Origin: Pseudomonadota bacterium
Lineage (GTDB): Bacteria; Pseudomonadota; Alphaproteobacteria; Rhizobiales; Xanthobacteraceae
Assembly: GCA_023451825.1 (NCBI GenBank)
Contig: JAEXYA010000036.1
Span: 1-49,440 of the forward strand
DNA length: 49,440 bases
Direction: 5' to 3'
Shown here: one piece after another, positions 43,124 through 49,440 of the stretch
How the letters are laid out: every line of letters begins with the position of its first letter
Position numbering within the stretch: position 1 is the first letter of the stretch
The notes under the pieces: generated by a model
Databases searched by the model: none
The model's input: the letters and a program-made list of their open reading frames with translations, nothing else
What the model was told of the DNA's origin: nothing
Position numbers and translations under genes: made by a program

Positions 43124-44404
43124 ATGTCAGCAACGCGCGACAAATTCGGCAGGCCCATCGTCGTCGTCACTGGCATGGGCGTTGCGACGTCGCTCGGCGC
43201 CGGCAAGGCCGACAATTGGAAGAAGCTAACGGCTGGCGAATCCGGCATCCGCACCATCACCCGCTTCCCCATCGACGGCATGAAGACCACGATGGCCGGC
43301 ACCGTGGATTTCCTGAAGGTCGATCCGTTCTCCTCCACCGATCTCGGCGAAAAGCTCGGCGAACTCGTTGCTGAAGAAGCGATCGCGCAGGCCGGCATCG
43401 GCGCCAAGGGCGACTTCCCCGGCCCGCTATTTCTCGCGGTCGCACCGGTCGAAGTCGAATGGCCACAGCGCCAGGCGCTCGCCAAGGCCGCCGGTGCCAA
43501 TACGGACATCAATTACGACACGCTACTGCGCACCGCCGGCTCCGGTGGCTTCACCGAATATCACCGCCGCTTCCTGTTCGGGTCGGTCGCTGACAGCCTC
43601 GCCGATACATTCGGCACCAAGGGCTCGCCGATCTCGCTCTCGACCGCCTGCGCCTCGGGCGCAACGGCGATCCAGCTCGGCGTTGAAGCCATCCGCCGCG
43701 GCGAGGCCGATGCAGCGCTGTGCGTGGGCACCGATGGCTCGGTCAATCCGGAAGCACTGATCCGCTTCTCGCTGCTGTCGGCGCTTTCCACCAATAACGA
43801 GACGCCCTCCAAGGCTTCCCGTCCCTTCGCCAAGAACCGCGAAGGCTTTGTCATGGCGGAAGGTGCCGGCGCGCTGGTGCTGGAGAGCCTGGAATCGGCC
43901 AAGGCGCGCGGTGCCAAGATTCTCGGCATCGTCGCCGGCTGCGGCGAACTCGCCGACAATTTCCACCGCACCCGCTCGAGCCCGGACGGCAAGCCGATCA
44001 TTGGCTGCGTCAAGAACGGCCTGATCGACGCCGGCATGACCGTGGACCAGATCGACTACATCAACGCCCACGGCACCGGCACGCCGGAAAACGACAAGAT
44101 GGAGTATCTCGGCATCTCCACCGTGTTCGGTGAACTCGCCAAGACGGTTCCGGTATCGTCGAACAAGTCGATGGTTGGCCACACGCTGTCGGCCGCCGGC
44201 GCCGTCGAGGCGGTGTTCTCGCTGCTGACGCTGGAGCATCAGCGGATCCCGCCGACCATCAATTACGATGTTCCGGATCCTGCCATTCCGTTCGATGTGG
44301 TTCCCAATACGGCCCGCGACGCCCGCGTCACCGCCGTGATGTCGAATTCCTTCGGCTTCGGCGGGCAAAATGCCTCGCTGATCCTCACCGGCGAGCCGGT
44401 ATAG
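43124..44404 (+). CDS. fabF1XL: beta-ketoacyl-ACP synthase (FabF1XL)
   Basis: A 426-residue KAS II-type condensing enzyme with a complete catalytic set: Cys176 in LSTACASGATA, His316 in NAHGTGTPEND, Lys348 and His353 in NKSMVGHTLSAAGAVEAV. It would extend acyl-AcpXL with malonyl units. I chose the ATG at 43124 (MSATRD) because GGAGA lies about six bases upstream. It follows the Cys-less homologue by 88 bases on the same strand, so a heterodimer is likely. Confidence 0.93.
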   Translation: MSATRDKFGRPIVVVTGMGVATSLGAGKADNWKKLTAGESGIRTITRFPIDGMKTTMAGTVDFLKVDPFSSTDLGEKLGELVAEEAIAQAGIGAKGDFPGPLFLAVAPVEVEWPQRQALAKAAGANTDINYDTLLRTAGSGGFTEYHRRFLFGSVADSLADTFGTKGSPISLSTACASGATAIQLGVEAIRRGEADAALCVGTDGSVNPEALIRFSLLSALSTNNETPSKASRPFAKNREGFVMAEGAGALVLESLESAKARGAKILGIVAGCGELADNFHRTRSSPDGKPIIGCVKNGLIDAGMTVDQIDYINAHGTGTPENDKMEYLGISTVFGELAKTVPVSSNKSMVGHTLSAAGAVEAVFSLLTLEHQRIPPTINYDVPDPAIPFDVVPNTARDARVTAVMSNSFGFGGQNASLILTGEPV

Positions 44405-44488
44405 CGGCCTCTCGCCGGTTGACGCGCCAGCGTGAACCGGCGATACGCAGGCCTCAAGAAATCAACACTTTAGACCCGGAGACACGGC

Positions 44489-45511
44489 ATGCGTGCGCTC
44501 AATCTTGCCGCTGAACGCGAGCTCATCACCGCCGACGTTCCCCCGCCCCCGCCGCCCGCAGCCGGCGAAGTGCAGATCCGCGTCAAGGCGGTCGGCCTCA
44601 ATCACATCGACGTCTGGGGCTATCGCGGCATGGCCTTCGCCAAGCGCAAGCTGCCGATCACCATCGGCGCCGAAGCCTCGGGTGAGATCGCCGCGGTCGG
44701 CGAAGGCGTGACCAATTTCAAGCCGGGCCAGAAGGTCGCCATGTATGGCGCGCTGACCTGCGGCCACTGCAAGGCCTGCACCGAGGGTCGCGATAATTTC
44801 TGCGAAAACGTTGGCGGCCTCTACGGCTTCCATATCGACGGTTTTGCCCGCGAGCTGATGAACATGCCGGCGCGCCTCGTGATCCCCGCCCCGGACAGCC
44901 TCTCCTTCCGCGACATCGCCTGCGCACCGATCGCCTTCTCCACCGTGCAGCACATGCTGTTCGACAATGCGAAACTGCAGCCGGGCGAGACCATCCTCGT
45001 GCATGCCGGCGGCTCCGGCATCGGCACCGTCGCCATCATGATGGCGAAGAAGATCGGCTGCACCGTGATCACCACCGTGGGCGATGACTCGAAGTTTGAA
45101 GGCGTGAAGAAGCTCGGCGCCGACTATGTGATCAACTATCGCAAGGATCGTTTCGAGGGCGAGACGCGCAAGATCACGAAGAAGAAGGGTGTCGATGTCG
45201 TTTTCGAACACGTCGGTGCCGATACGTTCCCGGGCTCCCTGCTGGTGATGAAGCGCGGCGGCCGCCTGGTCACTTGCGGCTCGACCTCGGGCCCGACCAC
45301 CACGATCAACCTGATGCAGCTATTCCAGCAGCAATATCGCATCTTCGGTTCGTTCGGCGCCTCCATGCGCAACATTTCCGAAAGCCTCGACAAGATGGCC
45401 GACGGCATGCTGCCGGTGATCGACACCGAAGTGCCGCTGGATGATGTCGCGACCGCCTTGAAGCGCATGGAGACGCGTCAGGTGTTCGGCAAGATCATCG
45501 TTCACTTCTGA
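44489..45511 (+). CDS. adhXL: zinc-type alcohol dehydrogenase-like protein of the VLCFA cluster (AdhXL)
   Basis: A 340-residue MDR-family oxidoreductase. It has GHEAS-like IGAEASGEIAAVGEG, the four structural-zinc cysteines in CGHCKACTEGRDNFC, the cofactor site HAGGSGIGTVAI, and a final FGKIIVHF. In rhizobial lipid A clusters the same position holds an alcohol dehydrogenase or enoyl reductase-like gene thought to act in very-long-chain fatty acid synthesis. An enoyl-ACP reductase role is possible because no other reductase is present. The stop overlaps the lpxXL start by one base (TGATG). Confidence 0.9.
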   Translation: MRALNLAAERELITADVPPPPPPAAGEVQIRVKAVGLNHIDVWGYRGMAFAKRKLPITIGAEASGEIAAVGEGVTNFKPGQKVAMYGALTCGHCKACTEGRDNFCENVGGLYGFHIDGFARELMNMPARLVIPAPDSLSFRDIACAPIAFSTVQHMLFDNAKLQPGETILVHAGGSGIGTVAIMMAKKIGCTVITTVGDDSKFEGVKKLGADYVINYRKDRFEGETRKITKKKGVDVVFEHVGADTFPGSLLVMKRGGRLVTCGSTSGPTTTINLMQLFQQQYRIFGSFGASMRNISESLDKMADGMLPVIDTEVPLDDVATALKRMETRQVFGKIIVHF

Positions 45512-46446
45512 TGCTCCGCCTGCTGCTTCGCACCAAGGCGCGTATTCGCGACGCGCTGAAGCCGGCAGGCGAAGCGGCCGTTGGCGCTTTGACGATCGGG
45601 CTGCTGCGCACCACGCGCTATTTCGATCCGGTCAAGACCGCCGACCTTTTCGGCAAGATCACCCGCCGCATCGGGCCGCTGCTGCGCGAGGACAAGATCG
45701 CGCGCGCCAATCTCATCGCTGCGTTTCCCGAGAAGTCACCGGAAGAGATCGACCGCATCGTCACCGGCGTATGGGACAATATGGGACGGATGGGCGCTGA
45801 ATTCGCGCATCTCGATCGCATCTGGGATTACGACGTCACCAATCCCGAAAAGCCGAGCAATGTGGAATTCTCCAAGCGCACCGGCGAGATTTTCGATGCG
45901 CTCCGCGATGACGGCAAGCCGGCGCTGATCTTTGCAAGCCATCTCGGCAACTGGGAAATCCCTGCCCTTGCCGCGGTCGCGCATGGACTGGATACGGCGG
46001 TGCTGTATCGCCCACCGAACATTGCCGCGGCGGACCGTGCCATCAAGAGCATCCGTGCTGTCAGCATGGGCAATCTCATCGCCGCCAGCCATGACGCGCC
46101 CGTCAAACTCGCGCATGCGCTCGACGAGGGCAAGCATGTGGCGATGCTGGTGGACCAATGGTTCACCAAAGGCGCCGAGGTTGATTTCTTTGGCCGCAAG
46201 ACCCGCGCCAATCCGATGCTGCCCCGTCTGCTTCGCCAGGTGGATTGCCCGATCCATGGCGTCCGCGTGATCCGTCTGCCGAACCATCGTTTCCGGATCG
46301 AGCTATCGGAAGAAGTGAAGCCAGTGCGCACGGCGGATGGCAAGGTGGATATTGCCGGGACGATGCAGGCGGTGACGAGTGTGCTTGAAGGCTGGATCCG
46401 GGAATATCCGGATCAGTGGCTGTGGCTGCATCGCCGGTGGCGCTAA
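45511..46446 (+). CDS. lpxXL: lipid A very-long-chain acyltransferase LpxXL
   Basis: A 311-residue acyltransferase of the LpxL/HtrB family that moves the very-long-chain hydroxy fatty acid from AcpXL to lipid A at the inner membrane. The catalytic HX4E motif is HLGNWE, followed by LYRPPN, a DQWF segment and the C-terminal WLWLHRRW. It is the last gene of the cluster and is translationally coupled to the dehydrogenase gene. A palindromic element follows. Confidence 0.93.
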   Translation: MLRLLLRTKARIRDALKPAGEAAVGALTIGLLRTTRYFDPVKTADLFGKITRRIGPLLREDKIARANLIAAFPEKSPEEIDRIVTGVWDNMGRMGAEFAHLDRIWDYDVTNPEKPSNVEFSKRTGEIFDALRDDGKPALIFASHLGNWEIPALAAVAHGLDTAVLYRPPNIAAADRAIKSIRAVSMGNLIAASHDAPVKLAHALDEGKHVAMLVDQWFTKGAEVDFFGRKTRANPMLPRLLRQVDCPIHGVRVIRLPNHRFRIELSEEVKPVRTADGKVDIAGTMQAVTSVLEGWIREYPDQWLWLHRRWR

Positions 46447-46479
46447 GACCTAATAGCAACTCTTCTCCCCACGCTCCCC

Positions 46480-46589
46480 CCTCATGGTGAGGAGGCGCCT
46501 CATGGCGCCGTCTCGAACCATGTTGGCTTGGCTCAGAGTTTGCGGCCATCCTTCGAGACGGCGCTAAGAAGCGCCTCCTCAGGATGAGG
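46480..46589. repeat. palindromic intergenic element, family E
   Basis: Starts CCTCATGGTGAGGAG, contains the hairpin GGCGCC-TCAT-GGCGCC followed by GTCTCGAA, and ends CTCAGGATGAGG. It lies between the convergent lpxXL and PotF-like genes. Confidence 0.85.
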
Positions 46590-46609
46590 GCGGAGTTATT
46601 TAGAGCCCC

Positions 46610-47695
46610 TTACTTCCCCGTCTTCACTTTCGTCCACAGCCGGTTGATCACCCGCTGCGTCGCCGGATCCCTTGCCGTGATGATGAACAGCTTCGCCAGC
46701 ATCCCCTCATCCGGATAGATCGTCTTGTCCTCGATGATTTTCGCATCCACCAGCTTCTGGCTTGCCAGATTGCCGTTGGCATAGCCGAGGAAGTTGGAGT
46801 TCTTCGCAGCGACTTCGGGCCGGTAGAGATAGTTGATCAACTCGTAAGCCTCGGCGACATTCTTCGCATCCGCCGGGATCGCAAAATTGTCGAAGAACAT
46901 CTGCGCGCCCTCTTTCGGAATGGCGTAACCGATCTCGACACCGTTCTTCGATTCCGCAGCCCGCGCACGAGCCTGGATAATATCGCCGGACCAGCCGACC
47001 ACGAGGCAGATCTCGCCCGTAGCAAGGCCGTTCAGATATTCGGACGAATGGAATTTGCGCACATTCGGCCGGATCTTCGCGACGAGATCCCCGGCCTTTT
47101 CGAGATCAGGCTGCTTGGTCGAATTCGGATCGAGACCGAGATAATTCAGCGCCGCCGGCAGGATGTCATCGGCGCTGTCCAGCATATGGACGCCGCAATC
47201 CTTGAATTTTGCGAGGTTCTCCGGCTTGAAGACGATGTCCCAGCTATCGATCTTCGCATCAGGCCCGAGGATTTTTGCGACCTGTTTGACGTTATAGCCG
47301 ATCCCGGTGGTGCCCCACATGAAATTGGCGGCGTGCGCATTGTCGGCATCATAGGTCGCGAGACGCTTGGTCACTTCCGGCCAGGCATTGGCGAGGTTCG
47401 GCAGCTTGCTCTTGTCGAGCGGCTGAAACACTTTTGCCTTGATCTGCCGCTGCAGGAAATAAGCCGTGGGCACCACGACGTCGTAGCCGGACTTGCCGGC
47501 GAGCAGACGCGTCTCCAGCGTCTCGTTCGCATCGAACGTGTCGTAGACGACCTTGATGCCGGTCTCTTTGGTGAAGTCCTCGAGGACTCCCGGCGCCATA
47601 TAGTTCGACCAGTTATAGAAATTGACCACGCGCTGTTGCGCCTGCGCGGGCGAGCCCAGCAGCAGTGCAAACAATGCCAGACCGGTTTTGCGCAT
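46610..47695 (-). CDS. polyamine ABC transporter substrate-binding protein (PotF/PotD-like)
   Basis: A 361-residue periplasmic protein with a Sec signal peptide (MRKTGLALFALLLGSPAQAQQ). The mature N-terminus RVVNFYNWSNYMAPGVLEDF and FMWGTTGIGYNVKQV are typical of the PotD/PotF family for putrescine or spermidine. I chose the ATG at 47695, with GGGGACAACC upstream. No permease or ATPase genes are adjacent within the window, so it must work with a transporter encoded elsewhere or act as a sensor. Confidence 0.93.
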   Translation of the reverse strand: MRKTGLALFALLLGSPAQAQQRVVNFYNWSNYMAPGVLEDFTKETGIKVVYDTFDANETLETRLLAGKSGYDVVVPTAYFLQRQIKAKVFQPLDKSKLPNLANAWPEVTKRLATYDADNAHAANFMWGTTGIGYNVKQVAKILGPDAKIDSWDIVFKPENLAKFKDCGVHMLDSADDILPAALNYLGLDPNSTKQPDLEKAGDLVAKIRPNVRKFHSSEYLNGLATGEICLVVGWSGDIIQARARAAESKNGVEIGYAIPKEGAQMFFDNFAIPADAKNVAEAYELINYLYRPEVAAKNSNFLGYANGNLASQKLVDAKIIEDKTIYPDEGMLAKLFIITARDPATQRVINRLWTKVKTGK

Positions 47696-47710
47696 GGTTG
47701 TCCCCAAACC

Positions 47711-47800
47711 GTAGGGCGGATGAGGCGAAGCCGTAATCCGCCGGCCGAATTCACAGCTGAAACTCCGCGGCGGATTACGCTTCGCTCATCCGCCCTACGG
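47711..47800. repeat. REPIN-like element, family C
   Basis: Left arm GTAGGGCGGATGAGGCGAAG and right arm ACGCTTCGCTCATCCGCCCTAC. The inner stem CGGAT pairs with ATCCG, with a second level of pairing between arms. It lies between the PotF-like gene and the aminotransferase gene. Confidence 0.88.
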
Positions 47801-47803
47801 CCT

Positions 47804-48958
47804 TCAACGCCGATGCACCGCGTCTGACAGCCGCTCCAGTGCAGCATCCAGCGTCGCGTCGTTCTTCGCGAAGCAGAAACGCACCACCGAGGTCACCTTG
47901 TCCTGCTCATAGAAAGCCGACACCGGAATGCCCGCCACCTTGTATTGCGTGACGATGCGCTTGCAGAAGTCCTCGTCGGTCTCGTTGAGGCCGAGCGGCG
48001 ACAGATCGACGGTGAGGAAGTATGTACCTTGCGACTTGATCACGGGAAAGCCGATGCGCTCCAGGCCCGCCGCTAGACGATCGCGGCTGCGCGCGAGATC
48101 GGCGCGCATCTGCCTGAAGTACTCATCCGACTTGCCGAGACCATAGGCCACCGCCACCTGCAGATTCGGCGCTGTGGTGAAGGTCAGGAACTGATGCACC
48201 TTGGCGCAGACGCGCAAGAGATGCGGCGCGGCACAGACGAAGCCGATCTTCCAGCCGGTGAGCGAAAAGATCTTGCCGGCGGAGCCGACCTTGATCGTGC
48301 GGTCGCGCATGCCCGGGATCGTGATCAGCGGGATGTGCTCATGGCCGTCGAAGGTGACGTGCTCCCACACTTCATCGCAGATCGCGATGGTGTCGAACTC
48401 CTGGCAGAACTTTGCCAGCAGTTCGAGATCCTCGCGTGGGTAGACGACGGCAGCAGGATTGAGCGGCGAGTTGAACAGCACCGCACGGGTCTTGTGATTG
48501 AAGACGGCGCGCAGGTCCTCTTCCGTCAGGCGCCAATGCGGCGGCTTCAGCGAGACAAGGCGCGGAATGCCGCCGCACTGGCGGATGATGGGAAGATAGC
48601 TGTCATAGGCTGGCTGAAACACCACCACTTCGTCGCCGGGCTGCACCACAGACATGATCGACGAGGTGAGCGCTTCCGTGCCGCCCGAGGTCACCATCAC
48701 CTCGGTCATCGGATCGAGGGTGAGTTTGTGCCAGTGCTGATAATGCGTGGCGATGGCCTGGCGCAGCTCGGGAATGCCCATCATCGACGGATACTGGTTG
48801 TATCCATTGACGACAGCGTCCGCCGCGGCCTGACGAATATCGTCGGGACCGGGATGATCGGGAAAACCCTGGCCGAGATTGATGGCGTTGTTGTCGCGCG
48901 AAAGCTGCGACATCGCCTCGAAGACGGTGACGGGCAGCTCGGAGAAAATCTTGTTCAT
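47804..48958 (-). CDS. PLP-dependent aminotransferase (class I/II)
   Basis: A 384-residue fold-type I aminotransferase. Features include INLGQGFPDHPGPDDI, YNQYPSMMGIPELRQAIA, SGGTEALTSSIM, the cofactor-binding Asp in AICDEVWEH, the Schiff-base Lys in GSAGKIFSLTGWKIGF, and the carboxylate-binding Arg in VVRFCFAK. The pattern is closest to the YbdL / kynurenine aminotransferase-III group, which uses methionine, glutamine or aromatic amino acids. I chose the ATG at 48958 (MNKIFSEL). It follows the rhodanese gene by seven bases and is probably co-transcribed. Confidence 0.93.
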   Translation of the reverse strand: MNKIFSELPVTVFEAMSQLSRDNNAINLGQGFPDHPGPDDIRQAAADAVVNGYNQYPSMMGIPELRQAIATHYQHWHKLTLDPMTEVMVTSGGTEALTSSIMSVVQPGDEVVVFQPAYDSYLPIIRQCGGIPRLVSLKPPHWRLTEEDLRAVFNHKTRAVLFNSPLNPAAVVYPREDLELLAKFCQEFDTIAICDEVWEHVTFDGHEHIPLITIPGMRDRTIKVGSAGKIFSLTGWKIGFVCAAPHLLRVCAKVHQFLTFTTAPNLQVAVAYGLGKSDEYFRQMRADLARSRDRLAAGLERIGFPVIKSQGTYFLTVDLSPLGLNETDEDFCKRIVTQYKVAGIPVSAFYEQDKVTSVVRFCFAKNDATLDAALERLSDAVHRR

Positions 48959-48965
48959 CGAAGGA

Positions 48966-49283
48966 TCAGGCTTTCGTCGGCAGGCCCGCGGCCTTCCAGC
49001 CGATGATGCCACCAGCGAGATGCTTGTCGTAAGGCAGCCCGGCTTCCTGCGCAGCCAGCGACGCCGTCACGGAGCGCTTGCCGGAGCGGCATGCGAAGAC
49101 AACATCCTTGCCGGCGGGATCGGGAATCTCGGCGGGATCGAAGGTCGAGAGCGGCACGACCACCGAATCCGGATAGGCCTCGACTTCCACCTCGTTCGGC
49201 TCGCGCACATCGACCAGCAGATACTTGCCGTCCTTGATGCCCTGCGCGACGTCCTCGGGGGTCAAATCCTGAACTTCTGCCAC
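48966..49283 (-). CDS. rhodanese-like domain protein
   Basis: A 105-residue single-domain rhodanese that can carry a persulfide on Cys65 in the active loop ACRSGKRS. The core LLVDVREPNEVEVE and the final GGIIGWKAAGLPT are standard. Two adjacent GTG codons (49286 and 49283) follow AGGAGG; the second has the better six-base spacing, so I use 49283. It is the first gene before the aminotransferase gene and may serve sulfur transfer or thiosulfate detoxification. Confidence 0.92.
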   Translation of the reverse strand: MAEVQDLTPEDVAQGIKDGKYLLVDVREPNEVEVEAYPDSVVVPLSTFDPAEIPDPAGKDVVFACRSGKRSVTASLAAQEAGLPYDKHLAGGIIGWKAAGLPTKA

Positions 49284-49320
49284 CACAAACCTCCTGGCCC
49301 CGGCGTCCGGAGCAAATCAG

Positions 49321-49346
49321 AAGGGGCCGGATCGGCCCCTGTTTTC
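49321..49346. other. GC hairpin upstream of the rhodanese gene
   Basis: AGGGGCC-GGATC-GGCCCCT is a perfect stem followed on the plus strand by GTTTTC. It could terminate a minus-strand transcript entering from outside the window or belong to a repeat. Its role is undetermined. Confidence 0.45.
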
Positions 49347-49393
49347 GAGGGCCAAACTCGCGCTTTGGAGATCGAAAATCAAGCACTGAAGAT

Positions 49394-49440
49394 GGTGGGC
49401 ACGCTTCGCTTTGCCCACCCTACAAACACGGCCTGTAGGG
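49394..49440. repeat. REPIN-like element(s), family B, cut by the window end
   Basis: Contains the right arm GGTGGGCACGCTTCGCTTTG ending CCCACCCTAC, and after eleven bases a new GTAGGG that probably opens another arm beyond the window. Confidence 0.7.

Noticed and set aside
1..49440. CRISPR array or integrated element
   Set aside because: The repeats are dispersed inverted doublets without regular spacers, and no cas gene, integrase or IS transposase is present.

Overview
The window is a chromosomal segment of a GC-rich alphaproteobacterium of the Bradyrhizobium / Rhodopseudomonas / Afipia type (Nitrobacteraceae). Three things suggest this: an acpXL-fabF-fabF-adh-lpxXL cluster for the very-long-chain fatty acid of lipid A, Irr-box-like sites near an exbB-exbD-tonB operon, and the overall gene style. 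Family placement comes from reading motifs; no database search was possible.

Layout. 1-5160: DUF2177 membrane protein divergent from a photolyase, a histone-H1-like protein with a clear terminator, an EamA exporter and a class III alcohol dehydrogenase. 5163-12118 (minus): an acyl-CoA degradation cluster with an SCP2-type thiolase, acyl-CoA synthetase, class III CoA-transferase, acyl-CoA dehydrogenase, and a thiolase-fold protein without catalytic cysteines coupled to a DUF35 protein. 12168-20149 (minus) and 20381-24071 (plus): a sugar-acid divergon. The minus arm has a CUT1 ABC importer, RidA, a DenD-like dehydrogenase, a sugar-acid kinase and a KDPG-type aldolase. The plus arm has a xylonate-type dehydratase and two SDR dehydrogenases. 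24163-26763: an orphan HigA-like antitoxin, then tonB, exbD and exbB. 27586-31890: an RND efflux adaptor and pump. 32039-36237: a PilZ-like protein and two tandem chemoreceptors. 36705-36778: tRNA-Gln(CTG). 37071-41207: a HerA-like ATPase, an AhpD-like protein, MgtC, a ParBc_2 protein and an unknown membrane protein. 41396-46446: the very-long-chain lipid A cluster. 46610-49283 (minus): a PotF-like binding protein, an aminotransferase and a rhodanese.

How genes work together. The sugar-acid divergon imports a sugar or sugar acid, dehydrates it to a 2-keto-3-deoxy acid, and has both a kinase/aldolase exit and an SDR exit. The lipid A cluster has one beta-ketoacyl synthase with an intact Cys-His-His triad and a partner with no cysteine at all, resembling a ketosynthase / chain-length-factor pair. 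The Cys-less thiolase plus DUF35 pair resembles thiolase-fold retro-aldolases of side-chain degradation.

The other prominent feature is about 19 palindromic intergenic elements in several families. Most are inverted doublets of short hairpins. Several begin with GTAG and carry a GCGAAGCG-like loop, the architecture of REP/REPIN elements. Stems differ between copies in a compensatory way. They fill many gaps between uncoupled genes, including four junctions inside the sugar-acid operon. I saw no prophage, IS transposase, CRISPR array or rRNA, and no recognisable DNA-binding transcriptional regulator apart from the orphan antitoxin.
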